The notes: a model not told the origin generated them from the sequence alone. A stretch of 64,000 bases of DNA from Vibrio sp. 14G-20 (GCF_026241515.1 NZ_JAPHPW010000023.1:19726-83725), one strand, 5' to 3'. Positions 35,531 through 44,836 are shown, counted from the stretch's first letter. A program made the numbers and translations.

Positions 35531-36580
35531 TTACTTCTTGCCTTCAGAAGCTTGCATTGCAAGAACCGTATCCAGCATTCGGTTCGCAAAGCCCCATTCA
35601 TTGTCACACCACACCAGCATTTTCACTAGGTGGCCGTTGCTCACTCGCGTTTGTGAACCATCAACAATTGCGCTATGGGGATCGTGATTAAAGTCGATGG
35701 AAACGAGCGGCGCTTCAGTATAGTCAACTATATTGTGTAATGTACACTGGGACGCATTAACAATGGTTTGATTTACGTCATTAACTTTCACATTTGTATT
35801 AATTGTGACACTTAAATCCATCGCAGTTACGTTTACCGTAGGCACACGCACAGATATCGCTTCGAACTTGTTAGAAAATTTCGGGAAGATCCTTTCAATA
35901 CCTTTGTGCAATTTGGTATCAACAGGAATGATGGATTGGCTTGCAGCTCGAGTACGGCGAAGGTCGCTATGATATGCATCGATCACTTGTTGATCATTCA
36001 TTGAAGAGTGAATAGTCGTGATGGTCCCAGACTCAATACCAAAAGCGTCATCAAGTACCTTGATGATAGGGACAATACAGTTAGTCGTGCATGAACCGTT
36101 GGAAACAATTCGATGGTCAGCTGTGATAGTGTCGTGATTCACACCGTAGATAATGGTGTTATCAAGGTCATTCGCACCAGGATGTGAAAATAGAACTTTT
36201 TTAGCCCCTGCAGCGATGTGCGCTAGGCCATCATCTCTACAACCGTAGACGCCAGTACAATCGAGAACAATATCCACCTCAAGGTCACGCCAAGGCAGCA
36301 GTTCAATATCAGCAAGATGTAAGATACGAATAGTATCAAACTCGCCTTTATCTTCTGCACCAATACCATGGTGGATATAGATGTGCTCTTGATCGTTGGA
36401 GATCTTCTTACCAAAGCGACCGTGACTGGTGTCGTATTGTAATAAGTGAGCCATAGCGTCAGGCTGAGCAAGCTCATTGACAGCTACCACTTTGATTTGT
36501 TGGCTTTTGCCACTTTCATAGACAGCGCGCAATACATTACGCCCTATTCGTCCAAATCCATTTATCGCGACTTTTAGCAT
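35531..36580 (-). CDS. epd: D-erythrose-4-phosphate dehydrogenase
   Basis: A GAPDH-family enzyme that oxidises erythrose 4-phosphate to 4-phosphoerythronate for pyridoxal phosphate synthesis. The 349 residues carry NAD-binding AINGFGRIGRNVLRA, the catalytic cysteine C164 in SNGSCTTNC, and Epd-specific stretches such as VNELAQPDAMAHLLQYDTSH. The second ATG (36580) is used because it gives the family N-terminus. Its position before pgk supports Epd rather than GapA. It links to pdxJ elsewhere in the window by pathway. Confidence 0.93.
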   Translation of the reverse strand: MLKVAINGFGRIGRNVLRAVYESGKSQQIKVVAVNELAQPDAMAHLLQYDTSHGRFGKKISNDQEHIYIHHGIGAEDKGEFDTIRILHLADIELLPWRDLEVDIVLDCTGVYGCRDDGLAHIAAGAKKVLFSHPGANDLDNTIIYGVNHDTITADHRIVSNGSCTTNCIVPIIKVLDDAFGIESGTITTIHSSMNDQQVIDAYHSDLRRTRAASQSIIPVDTKLHKGIERIFPKFSNKFEAISVRVPTVNVTAMDLSVTINTNVKVNDVNQTIVNASQCTLHNIVDYTEAPLVSIDFNHDPHSAIVDGSQTRVSNGHLVKMLVWCDNEWGFANRMLDTVLAMQASEGKK

Positions 36581-36725
36581 AGTTCCGTACATCTAACCAA
36601 AATTTCGTGCAACAGATGATAACTGAATCCTACCCAAAAGGCATTACTTGAATACCTCAGTCTACTTAGGACAGGTTGATCTGCTACTTATAAAGATGAG
36701 TCTAGGAGAAAACAAATCCCAGATA

Positions 36726-36756
36726 CAAAAAACCGAGCTCAGCGCTCGGTTTTTTC
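36726..36756 (-). terminator. Terminator of tktA
   Basis: AACCGAGC / GCTCGGTT with a TCAGC loop, a T run on the minus strand. It separates tktA from epd, so epd-pgk-fbaA has its own promoter. Confidence 0.87.
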
Positions 36757-36794
36757 CTTCATTTAACTGTTAGCACAAGGCCATCAGTCAATGA

Positions 36795-38789
36795 TTAAGC
36801 AAGAAGCTCTTTCGCTGTGTTTACTACATTTTCAGTAGTGAAACCGAACATCTTGAATAGCTCACCCGCTGGTGCAGATTCGCCGAACGTTGTCATACCG
36901 ATGATCTTGCCACCGAAACCAACGTACTTGTACCAGAAGTCAGCGATGCCAGCTTCTACAGCGATACGTGCAGTTACGTCAGATGGAAGTACAGATTCGC
37001 GGTATTCAGCGTCTTGCTTATCGAATGCGTCAGTTGCAGGCATAGAGACTACGCGTACTGCTTTACCTTCAGCTGTTAGTTGTGCTGCTGCTTCAACAGC
37101 AAGCTCAACTTCAGAACCTGTAGCAATGATGATTAGCTCTGGCTTACCAGCACAATCTTTCAGGATGTAACCACCCTTAGCGATATTAGCTACTTGCTCT
37201 GCGTTACGATCTTGTTGTGCAAGGTTTTGACGAGAGAAGATTAGAGATGAAGGACCATCTTTACGCTCAATAGCCAGTTTCCAAGCCACTGCAGATTCAA
37301 CTTGGTCACATGGACGCCATGTGCTCATGTTTGGAGTCAGACGTAGAGAAGCGATTTGCTCAACCGGTTGGTGAGTAGGACCATCTTCGCCAAGACCGAT
37401 AGAATCGTGCGTGTAAACTTGGATGTTCTGAACTTTCATCAGAGCAGCCATACGCATTGCGTTACGCGCGTATTCCATGAACATTAGGAACGTTGCGCCG
37501 TAGGGTACGAAACCACCGTGCAGAGCGATACCGTTCATGATAGCCGTCATACCGAATTCACGTACACCGTAGTGGATGTAGTTACCTGAGAAGTCATTTG
37601 CTTCAAGAGACTTAGAACCAGACCACATAGTAAGGTTAGAAGGCGCAAGGTCAGCAGAGCCGCCCATGAATTCTGGTAGCATAGCACCGAACGCTTCTAG
37701 TGCGTTTTGGGATGCTTTACGTGAAGCGATGTTTGCAGGGTTAGCTTGAAGATCAGCAATGATTGCATTTGCTTTCTCTTCCCACTCAGCTGGAAGTTCG
37801 CCGTTAGTACGACGTTTGAATTCTGCTGCTAGCTCTGGGTAAGCCGCTGCGTATGCGTCAAACTTAGCATTCCACGCTGCTTCTTTCGCTGCGCCTGCTT
37901 CTTTCGCATTCCACTCAGCTGCGATATCTGCTGGGATTTCGAAAGGACCGTGTTCCCAACCAAGCGCTGCTTTAGTTGCTGTGATTTCATCTGCACCTAG
38001 TGGAGCACCGTGACAGTCGTGCGTACCCGCTTTGTTTGGAGAACCAAAACCGATGATAGTTTTAGTACAGATAAGTGTTGGACGAGGATCCGCTTTAGCC
38101 GCTTCAATCGCAGCGTTAATAGCGTCAGAGTCGTGACCATCTACTGCTGGGATTACGTGCCAGCCGTATGCTTCAAAACGCTTAGGTGTATCGTCAGAGA
38201 ACCAACCTTCCACTTCACCATCAATAGAGATGCCGTTGTCATCCCAGAAAGCAACCAGCTTACCAAGACCTAGCGTACCTGCTAGTGAACATGCTTCGTG
38301 AGAGATACCTTCCATCAGACAGCCATCACCCATGAATGCATAAGTGAAGTGGTCAACGATGTCGTGGCCTTCTTTGTTGAACTGTGCAGCCAGTGCTTTC
38401 TCAGCCATTGCCATACCAACAGCGTTAGTGATGCCTTGACCTAGAGGACCCGTCGTTGTCTCGATACCTGGTGCGTAACCGTACTCTGGGTGACCCGGAG
38501 TCTTAGAGTGCAGTTGACGGAAGTTTTTAAGGTCTTCAATTGAAAGCTCGTAACCTGCAAGGTGAAGCAGAGAGTAAATCAGCATAGAACCATGGCCGTT
38601 AGACAGGATAAAACGGTCGCGGTCAGCCCACTCTGGGTTTGCTGGGTTGTGGTTCAAGTGGCCACGCCAAAGAACTTCAGCGATGTCAGCCATGCCCATA
38701 GGTGCGCCTGGGTGGCCTGAATTTGCTTGTTGAACACCGTCCATGCTAAGTGCGCGGATTGCATTGGCTAGATCTTTACGAGAAGGCAT
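36795..38789 (-). CDS. tktA: Transketolase
   Basis: Thiamine-diphosphate enzyme of the non-oxidative pentose phosphate pathway. The 664 residues carry the N-terminal signature NSGHPGAPMGMAD, the ThDP motif GDGCLMEG with the DDNGISIDG stretch, and the C-terminal pyrimidine domain with THDSIGLGEDGPTHQP. The ATG at 38789 has AGGAG at a good distance; the frame extends 18 bases upstream without support. It feeds epd with erythrose 4-phosphate. Confidence 0.97.
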   Translation of the reverse strand: MPSRKDLANAIRALSMDGVQQANSGHPGAPMGMADIAEVLWRGHLNHNPANPEWADRDRFILSNGHGSMLIYSLLHLAGYELSIEDLKNFRQLHSKTPGHPEYGYAPGIETTTGPLGQGITNAVGMAMAEKALAAQFNKEGHDIVDHFTYAFMGDGCLMEGISHEACSLAGTLGLGKLVAFWDDNGISIDGEVEGWFSDDTPKRFEAYGWHVIPAVDGHDSDAINAAIEAAKADPRPTLICTKTIIGFGSPNKAGTHDCHGAPLGADEITATKAALGWEHGPFEIPADIAAEWNAKEAGAAKEAAWNAKFDAYAAAYPELAAEFKRRTNGELPAEWEEKANAIIADLQANPANIASRKASQNALEAFGAMLPEFMGGSADLAPSNLTMWSGSKSLEANDFSGNYIHYGVREFGMTAIMNGIALHGGFVPYGATFLMFMEYARNAMRMAALMKVQNIQVYTHDSIGLGEDGPTHQPVEQIASLRLTPNMSTWRPCDQVESAVAWKLAIERKDGPSSLIFSRQNLAQQDRNAEQVANIAKGGYILKDCAGKPELIIIATGSEVELAVEAAAQLTAEGKAVRVVSMPATDAFDKQDAEYRESVLPSDVTARIAVEAGIADFWYKYVGFGGKIIGMTTFGESAPAGELFKMFGFTTENVVNTAKELLA

Positions 38790-38884
38790 GTCTGCTCCTG
38801 GATACATAAGCGATTTAAAAAAGAGATTGATGCTAAAGTTTTCATTTTTATTAGCGCGGGTATTCTCTCAAACGACTATAGCGA

Positions 38885-38900
38885 CTGCAAACGTTTTACT
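38885..38900. promoter_or_regulatory. PurR-like box near tktA
   Basis: CTGCAAACGTTTTACT matches the E. coli PurR operator ACGCAAACGTTTTCGT at 12 of 16 positions. It lies about 100 bases before the tktA ATG. Confidence 0.4.
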
Positions 38901-38971
38901 GGCATTTTAACGGTCATTTTTCGCAATTTTCGATCATTTACATCACTTAGCAACGGCTTATCTCAAACGAT

Positions 38972-38987
38972 ACGCAAACGTTTAGTT
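38972..38987. promoter_or_regulatory. PurR-like box between tktA and metK
   Basis: ACGCAAACGTTTAGTT matches ACGCAAACGTTTTCGT at 13 of 16 positions. It lies just upstream of the predicted metK promoter and about 185 bases before tktA, so it could act on either gene. Confidence 0.45.
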
Positions 38988-39009
38988 ATGACATATCATA
39001 AAAAAGAGC

Positions 39010-39061
39010 TTGTAATTCGACCGTTGGAATTTAGAATAGCCGTCTAGATGTAGAAACACCT
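39010..39061 (+). promoter_or_regulatory. metK promoter with MetJ-type boxes
   Basis: TTGTAA (39010-39015) and TAGAAT (39032-39037) are 16 bases apart. Directly after the -10 are three tandem 8-base units AGCCGTCT, AGATGTAG and AAACACCT (39038-39061). The first matches the MetJ box AGACGTCT at 7 of 8 positions, the others at 5 of 8. MetJ repression of metK by SAM is known in E. coli. Confidence 0.6.
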
Positions 39062-39147
39062 ACAACATATACTGTATTTAATGGCGGCGCTTCCTAGCTT
39101 GCGACGCCATAAAACTATTTACACCAAAACCTAAAAGTGGAGCTCTC

Positions 39148-40302
39148 ATGGCTAAGCACCTATTCACTTCTGAATCTGTTTCAGAAGGCCATCCAGATAA
39201 AATTGCAGACCAAATCTCTGATGCTGTTCTTGATGCCATCTTGGAACAAGATCCAAAAGCACGTGTTGCTTGTGAGACTTACGTAAAAACCGGCATGGTT
39301 ATGGTTGGCGGTGAAGTAACAACGTCTGCATGGGTTGATATCGAAGAAATCACTCGTGAAACAGTACGTGAAATTGGTTACGTTCATTCTGATATGGGCT
39401 TTGACGCTGACTCTTGTGCTGTTCTAAACACCATTGGTAAGCAGTCTCCAGACATCAACCAAGGTGTTGATAAAGAAGACCCTAAAGAGCAAGGCGCAGG
39501 CGACCAAGGCATCATGTTTGGTTACGCGACTAACGAAACTCCAATCCTAATGCCAGCTCCAATTACTTACTCTCACCTTCTTGTTAAGAAGCAAGCTGAA
39601 GTACGTAAGAGCGGTAAACTTGACTTCCTTCGCCCTGATGCGAAATCTCAAGTTACGTTCCAATACGACCAAGGTAAGATCGTTGGTATCGACGCTGTTG
39701 TTCTTTCGACTCAACACTGCGATTCAGTAACAACACCTGACCTTCGTGAAGCGGTAATGGAAGAGATCATCAAGCCAGTACTACCTTCTGAGTGGATCAA
39801 CAAAGACACTAACTTCTTCATCAACCCAACAGGCCGTTTCGTAATCGGTGGCCCAATGGGTGACTGTGGTCTAACTGGTCGTAAGATCATCGTTGATACC
39901 TACGGCGGCGCAGCTCGTCACGGTGGCGGTGCATTCTCTGGTAAAGATCCATCAAAAGTTGACCGTTCTGCAGCTTACGCAGCACGTTACGTTGCGAAAA
40001 ACATCGTTGCTGCTGGCATGGCTGACCGTTGTGAGATTCAACTGTCTTACGCTATCGGTGTTGCAGATCCAACATCTATCATGGTTGAAACGTTTGGCAC
40101 TGAGAAAGTAGCTCACGAAATCATCATTGAAGCAGTTCGTCAAAACTTCGACCTACGTCCATACGGTCTTCAAGAAATGCTGAACCTTCTTCAGCCTATC
40201 TACAAGCAGACTGCGGCATACGGTCACTTCGGTCGTGAAGAGTTCCCTTGGGAAGCGACTGACAAAGCAGCAATCCTTGCAGACTTCGCTGGCCTAAAAT
40301 AA
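39148..40302 (+). CDS. metK: S-adenosylmethionine synthetase
   Basis: Makes S-adenosylmethionine from methionine and ATP. The 384 residues match E. coli MetK in length. Signatures seen are SEGHPDKIADQISDA at the N-terminus, GAGDQGIMFGYA in the middle, and the P-loop-like GGGAFSGKDPSKVDRS near 250. A GGAG site precedes the ATG. It is divergent from tktA; the product feeds the methyltransferases rlmD, rsmE and trmB of this window. Confidence 0.98.
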   Translation: MAKHLFTSESVSEGHPDKIADQISDAVLDAILEQDPKARVACETYVKTGMVMVGGEVTTSAWVDIEEITRETVREIGYVHSDMGFDADSCAVLNTIGKQSPDINQGVDKEDPKEQGAGDQGIMFGYATNETPILMPAPITYSHLLVKKQAEVRKSGKLDFLRPDAKSQVTFQYDQGKIVGIDAVVLSTQHCDSVTTPDLREAVMEEIIKPVLPSEWINKDTNFFINPTGRFVIGGPMGDCGLTGRKIIVDTYGGAARHGGGAFSGKDPSKVDRSAAYAARYVAKNIVAAGMADRCEIQLSYAIGVADPTSIMVETFGTEKVAHEIIIEAVRQNFDLRPYGLQEMLNLLQPIYKQTAAYGHFGREEFPWEATDKAAILADFAGLK

Positions 40303-40326
40303 TTTAGCCACTTCGATTTGTTTCTA

Positions 40327-40362
40327 TAAAGCCCTTACTGCTTAGTAAGGGCTTTATTTTTA
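40327..40362 (+). terminator. Terminator of metK
   Basis: AAAGCCCTTACT / AGTAAGGGCTTT followed by ATTTTTAT. Confidence 0.87.
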
Positions 40363-40670
40363 TGTACTTACCGGACCTTCACTCTCTAATTCTTTCTCTA
40401 ACGCCCTTCTTTACCGTTAACCACTAAGTATAAAAAGCCGCCGATAATTTGTGTTTTCTAACACTACTGACAATAGTTAAGGTAACTCCTAGGCGATCAA
40501 GCTCACATTTAACTTAAATTAATTCAGTCTGATAACGCTCGTTAAATGCACGCTAGAACAAAAACTGGGATGACAAAGAGCAATTTAGCTCAACACCATA
40601 ACTCTCACAAAAGCCACACCGATGAGCCTTATGGAATTATAACTAGGACGTTATTTAACTAGGGGGATCT
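40363..40670 (+). other. Intergenic region upstream of the DUF2189 gene
   Basis: About 310 bases after the metK terminator. It should contain the promoter of the next gene, whose ribosome site is AGGGGG. I see nothing else that is distinct. Confidence 0.5.
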
Positions 40671-41468
40671 ATGCCTCGTACCGCGCACCCATCCGAACTG
40701 AACGATAAAAAACACAAGGTCAGCGATAAGGATTACGCTCGCACCATTCCTTGCAACCAGATCAGTATTTCCGCACCCTTTCATTGGTTGTCGCTTGCTC
40801 TGCATGACTTAGTAAGAATGCCATTAATCAGCGCATTTTACGGTTTGTGCTTTATGGGAGCGGCAATCGCCATAGTTCAACTTGTCCAATGGCAAGGAAC
40901 ACATTTGGTCGTGATGCCAAGCTTGATTGTGTACATGCTAATAGGACCTTTTCTTGCTCTGGGCTTGTATGACGCAGCCTGGGAAAGAGAAAAAGGGCAC
41001 AACGCCAGCCTATTCCATTCAATGAAAGCCATTACTCGCAATTCGACTCACCAGTGGGCCTTTGCGATTGTATTAATGGTCGCGATGATATTCTGGATGC
41101 GTATCGCTGCATTATTGCACGCACTCTACCCTTCAGTGCAAGGCGCACCATTGGCTGAGTTCGCTCCCTTCTTAATTACGGGTTCTGTGATTGGTTTTGT
41201 TATCGCAAGCCTCATATTTAGCATCTCAGCATTTTCAATTCCGTTAATGATGGAGAGGCGCGTTGATGTGATGAGCGCAATCTTCACTAGCTTCAATGCC
41301 GTGAAATCCAATATCCCAGCAATGGTGGTATGGGCAAGTATTATTTGTGCCGGTATTCTGGTGGGCTTTGCAACCTACGGCATTGGTATGATCGTCACCA
41401 TGCCGCTCCTTGGTTATGGTACATGGCATGCCTACCACGAAATCATCAAGAAGAATCACCACCTATAA
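40671..41468 (+). CDS. DUF2189 family integral membrane protein
   Basis: A 265-residue protein with a soluble N-terminus of about 40 residues and six hydrophobic segments, roughly at 59-81, 84-104, 123-145, 160-184, 212-235 and 238-256. The GPFLALGLYDAAWEREKGH motif between the second and third segments is characteristic of DUF2189. The function of the family is unknown. It stands alone, with its own terminator abutting sprT. Confidence 0.75.
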   Translation: MPRTAHPSELNDKKHKVSDKDYARTIPCNQISISAPFHWLSLALHDLVRMPLISAFYGLCFMGAAIAIVQLVQWQGTHLVVMPSLIVYMLIGPFLALGLYDAAWEREKGHNASLFHSMKAITRNSTHQWAFAIVLMVAMIFWMRIAALLHALYPSVQGAPLAEFAPFLITGSVIGFVIASLIFSISAFSIPLMMERRVDVMSAIFTSFNAVKSNIPAMVVWASIICAGILVGFATYGIGMIVTMPLLGYGTWHAYHEIIKKNHHL

Positions 41469-41500
41469 ATTATCGCCAGAATAACGAGCAATGTTATGAT

Positions 41501-41534
41501 GAGGCCTTAGCTTAAACGCTGAGGCCTTTTTTTG
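41501..41534 (+). terminator. Terminator after the DUF2189 gene, abutting sprT
   Basis: AGGCCTTAGC / GCTGAGGCCT is followed by seven T residues. The GGAG ribosome site of sprT begins within the next three bases, so it may act as an attenuator for sprT. Confidence 0.85.
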
Positions 41535-41547
41535 GAGTTAACAACGT

Positions 41548-42048
41548 TTGTCTTACACCCTGCAACAGCATCGAGCAAATAAGAAATTGGCCGAGTGCCT
41601 AGCTATCGCTAATCAACATTTCTCTCGTGAATTCCCATGCCCAACCATTACTTACAAGTTAAGAGGCAAAGCTGCGGGAAAGGCCTACCTTCAGCTCAAT
41701 GAAATTAAGCTTAACCATGTACTCTTCGCCGAGAATGAAGATGCCTTCATTAACGAGGTGGTGCCTCATGAACTGGCACATCTGATCACACATCAAGTAT
41801 TTGGACGAGTGAGACCTCACGGGAATGAGTGGAAATACGTGATGGAAAAGGTATTCAACGTACCAGCCAAAACAACCCACAGTTTTGAGATTACCTCAGT
41901 GCAAGGCAAGACCTTTGAATACAGCTGCGACTGCACGGTTTACCCACTTTCGATTAGACGTCACAACAAGGTATTGCGTAACCAGTCAAGCTATCGCTGC
42001 CAACAGTGCAATCAAACCTTGGCCTTTACAGGAACGCAGCTCAGCTAA
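41548..42048 (+). CDS. sprT: SprT family metalloprotease-like protein
   Basis: The 166 residues contain the zinc-binding H74-E75-L76-A77-H78 motif (VVPHELAHLITH) and a C-terminal zinc ribbon-like set of cysteines (C127, C129, C151, C154). Eukaryotic SprT-like relatives (SPRTN) degrade DNA-protein crosslinks; the bacterial protein is little studied. No in-frame ATG exists before residue 99. The TTG at 41548, with GGAG (41534-41537) ten bases upstream, is therefore the start. It precedes endA as in E. coli. Confidence 0.88.
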   Translation: MSYTLQQHRANKKLAECLAIANQHFSREFPCPTITYKLRGKAAGKAYLQLNEIKLNHVLFAENEDAFINEVVPHELAHLITHQVFGRVRPHGNEWKYVMEKVFNVPAKTTHSFEITSVQGKTFEYSCDCTVYPLSIRRHNKVLRNQSSYRCQQCNQTLAFTGTQLS

Positions 42049-42199
42049 CGCCCTGTCACTCGCACGTGTCCAATTGAGTAGCCCGCTTACTTTTCTTCAA
42101 GAAACTGCACTCCAACAAGTAGATGATTGAAATGTAATGGAGAAATCTATCACTTGAGTGCTAGACTGATATTTATCATACTTTTATCAGTCTTTTTCT

Positions 42200-42931
42200 A
42201 TGCATAAAACCACTCCAAAAGCATTTGGCCTATCGGTGTCTTTTTACTTATCAATAGTATTTGGCCTACTGGTAACCCAAAGCGTTTTCGCCGCTCCACC
42301 AAGCTCCTTCTCCAAAGCAAAAAAAGAAGCGGTGAAGATTTACCTTGATCACCCGACTTCGTTTTATTGTGGCTGTGACATTACTTGGAAAGACAAAAAG
42401 AAAGGCATTCCAGACCTTGATGGCTGTGGTTATCAAGTACGAAAGCAGCAAAAGCGGGCGAGTCGAATTGAGTGGGAACACGTAGTTCCAGCTTGGCAAT
42501 TTGGCCACCAGCGTCAGTGCTGGCAAGACGGTGGACGCAAGAATTGCACTCGTAATGACAAAGTATTCAAATCCATGGAAGCCGACCTTCACAACCTAAC
42601 TCCGGCCATTGGCGAGGTTAACGGTGATCGCTCCAACTACAATTTCAGTCAGTGGAATGGCATGGATGGGGTGAGCTATGGCCAGTGTGAAATGCAGGTC
42701 AACTTCAAGCAGCGTAAGGTTATGCCACCAGACAGAGCAAAAGGCTCTATCGCTCGTACTTATCTTTACATGAGCCAAGAGTATGGTTTCAAGCTATCTA
42801 AGCAACAAACCAACCTGATGATGGCGTGGAACAAGCAGTTTCCTGTCGATGAGTGGGAGTGTACTCGTGATGAGCGTATCTATGCCATCCAAGGTAATCA
42901 CAACCCATTTGTTTACCCAGCTTGTAAATAA
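42200..42931 (+). CDS. endA: Endonuclease I (secreted/periplasmic DNase)
   Basis: Non-specific nuclease of the EndA/Vvn family, exported to the periplasm or outside the cell. The 243 residues have a signal peptide of about 31 residues (cleavage near VFA-AP). The beta-beta-alpha metal motif is EWEHVVPA with E93 and H94, then SMEADLHNLTPAIGEVNGDRSN. Eight cysteines fit the disulfide-rich Vibrio form, which is active only when oxidised. In V. cholerae Dns limits natural transformation. Confidence 0.95.
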   Translation: MHKTTPKAFGLSVSFYLSIVFGLLVTQSVFAAPPSSFSKAKKEAVKIYLDHPTSFYCGCDITWKDKKKGIPDLDGCGYQVRKQQKRASRIEWEHVVPAWQFGHQRQCWQDGGRKNCTRNDKVFKSMEADLHNLTPAIGEVNGDRSNYNFSQWNGMDGVSYGQCEMQVNFKQRKVMPPDRAKGSIARTYLYMSQEYGFKLSKQQTNLMMAWNKQFPVDEWECTRDERIYAIQGNHNPFVYPACK

Positions 42932-42968
42932 CGCCGCTCGCGTAACCCACATTCCTAACCGTCTCAAA

Positions 42969-43000
42969 CAAGAGTTTCAGAATTCCCCCTGAAACTCTTG
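42969..43000 (+). terminator. Hairpin after endA
   Basis: CAAGAGTTTCAG / CTGAAACTCTTG is a perfect 12-base-pair stem. The T run (six T) comes only 14 bases later, so it is an imperfect terminator. Confidence 0.45.
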
Positions 43001-43084
43001 CTCTACCCTTGTTTTTTCAACTAAAAGCATCCATGTTAGGCAGAGACAAAATACCCAAATGATCATATTTATAGGTTTACCTGC

Positions 43085-43816
43085 ATGAGAATCCCTCGTA
43101 TCCATCACCCAGAACGCATTCACCAGTTAGGTTCTCTCGCTTTAGGCGAAGATGCCGCGGGTCATGTTGGTCGTGTCCTTCGCATGAAAGAAGGTCAAGA
43201 GGTTCTTCTATTTGATGGCAGTGGCGCTGAATTCCCTGCGACAATTGCTGAGGTATCAAAGAAGAACGTGACGGTGAATATTACTGAGCGAATCGAGCGC
43301 AGCAGTGAATCTCCGTTAGACTTACATTTAGGCCAAGTGATTTCACGTGGCGACAAAATGGAATTCACGATTCAGAAATCGGTTGAGCTTGGTGTGAACA
43401 CCATCACCCCTCTGATTTCAGAGCGCTGTGGCGTTAAGCTAGATACTAAGCGATTCGAGAAAAAACTCGCGCAGTGGCAAAAGATTGCTATCGCGGCGTG
43501 TGAACAGTGCGGCCGTAACACGGTTCCAGTCATTCGCCCAATCATGCAACTTGAAGAGTGGTGTAGCGAACCGAGTGAAGCATTAAAGCTGAACCTGCAC
43601 CCTCGCGCAAAATACTCAATTAATACCCTTCCAGAACCTATCAGCAAGGTACGCCTATTGATTGGTCCTGAAGGTGGCTTGTCGGCTGAAGAAATCGGCA
43701 TGACTGAACAATACAAATTTGAAGAGACGCTACTCGGCCCACGTGTACTTCGTACCGAGACAGCTGCTCTAACCGCAATTACTGCCTTACAAGTCCGTTT
43801 TGGCGATCTAGGCTAG
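43085..43816 (+). CDS. rsmE: 16S rRNA (uracil-1498-N3) methyltransferase RsmE
   Basis: SPOUT-class methyltransferase that modifies U1498 of 16S rRNA. The 243 residues have an N-terminal PUA-like domain (RIPRIHHPERIHQLGSLALG) and the knotted SAM-binding C-terminus with LLIGPEGGLSAEEI and LGPRVLRTETAALTA. It lies between endA and gshB as in E. coli, 9 bases before gshB, so the two are cotranscribed. Confidence 0.96.
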   Translation: MRIPRIHHPERIHQLGSLALGEDAAGHVGRVLRMKEGQEVLLFDGSGAEFPATIAEVSKKNVTVNITERIERSSESPLDLHLGQVISRGDKMEFTIQKSVELGVNTITPLISERCGVKLDTKRFEKKLAQWQKIAIAACEQCGRNTVPVIRPIMQLEEWCSEPSEALKLNLHPRAKYSINTLPEPISKVRLLIGPEGGLSAEEIGMTEQYKFEETLLGPRVLRTETAALTAITALQVRFGDLG

Positions 43817-43825
43817 GAGAAAAAA

Positions 43826-44776
43826 ATGATCAAACTTGGCATCGTAATGGATCCAATTTCATCCATTAACATCAAAAAAGACTCTAGCTTTGCCATGATG
43901 CTTGAAGCTCAGCGTCGTGGTTACGAAATCCATTACATGGAAATGGATGATCTACATTTAGATCAAGGCGTAGCCATTGCTGACACTAAGGTTATTGAAC
44001 TAAAAGAAGATCCAAACGGTTGGTACGAGTTCAAATCAGAACAGACTATCGCGCTATCCGATTTAGATGCGGTACTGATGCGTAAAGATCCTCCGTTTGA
44101 TACAGAATACATCTACGCAACTTACATTCTTGAGCGTGCTGAAGAGAACGGTGCACTGATCGTCAACAAGCCACAAAGCTTACGTGACTGTAACGAGAAG
44201 CTATTCACGGCTTGGTTCCCTGAACTGACACCGACTACCATCGTGACTCGTAAAGCTGAAAAAATTAAAGCGTTCCGAGAAGAACACGGTGACGTGATTC
44301 TAAAACCACTTGATGGTATGGGCGGCGCGTCTATCTTCCGAGTAAAAGAAGGCGATCCAAACGTATCAGTGATCATTGAAACACTGACTAACCACGGTCA
44401 AAACTACGCAATGGCACAAACCTTTGTTCCAGACATCAGTAATGGTGATAAGCGTATTCTTGTGGTTGATGGTGAACCAATGCCTTACTGCCTAGCGCGT
44501 ATTCCTGCTAAAGGGGAAACTCGAGGTAACCTTGCTGCCGGTGGTACAGGTGAAGCTCGTCCGCTAAGTGAAACCGATTGGGCTATCGCAAGAGCAGTTG
44601 CTCCTGCACTTAAAGAGAAAGGCTTAATCTTTGTCGGACTTGATGTTATCGGTGACAAGCTTACTGAGATTAACGTGACAAGCCCTACTTGTATCCGTGA
44701 AATTGAAGCTGCTTTTGATATTTCGGTAACGGGCAAATTAATGGATGCAATCGAGCGTCGCGTTAACGCTAAATAG
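43826..44776 (+). CDS. gshB: Glutathione synthetase
   Basis: ATP-grasp enzyme joining gamma-glutamylcysteine and glycine. The 316 residues match E. coli GshB. N-terminal KLGIVMDPISSI and ATP-grasp segments VILKPLDGMGGASIFRV and GLDVIGDKLTEINVTSPT are visible. AGGAGA precedes the ATG. It is followed by its own terminator and then yqgE. Confidence 0.97.
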   Translation: MIKLGIVMDPISSINIKKDSSFAMMLEAQRRGYEIHYMEMDDLHLDQGVAIADTKVIELKEDPNGWYEFKSEQTIALSDLDAVLMRKDPPFDTEYIYATYILERAEENGALIVNKPQSLRDCNEKLFTAWFPELTPTTIVTRKAEKIKAFREEHGDVILKPLDGMGGASIFRVKEGDPNVSVIIETLTNHGQNYAMAQTFVPDISNGDKRILVVDGEPMPYCLARIPAKGETRGNLAAGGTGEARPLSETDWAIARAVAPALKEKGLIFVGLDVIGDKLTEINVTSPTCIREIEAAFDISVTGKLMDAIERRVNAK

Positions 44777-44836
44777 CCTAAACTAAAGAAAGCCTTAGCT
44801 ATTCGAAAACACAAAAATATCTAGGCAAAGAACAAT

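Larger units (their letters stand above)
38790..39147. other. tktA / metK divergent regulatory region
   Basis: A 358-base gap between divergent genes. It holds two GCAAACGTTT boxes (38885-38900 and 38972-38987), a sigma-70 promoter for metK and adjoining MetJ-type boxes. No open frame worth calling is present. Confidence 0.7.

Noticed and set aside
36817..37170. 117-residue plus-strand ORF in tktA, and similar ones in pgk (34550-34897) and rsmE (43372-43716)
   Set aside because: Each is antisense to a highly conserved enzyme gene and is produced by codon bias of the true gene; the proteins are Ser/Ala/Pro-rich with no domain.
38790..39147. SAM riboswitch before metK
   Set aside because: No SAM riboswitch fold is apparent; MetJ-type boxes overlap the promoter instead, the usual gammaproteobacterial control.
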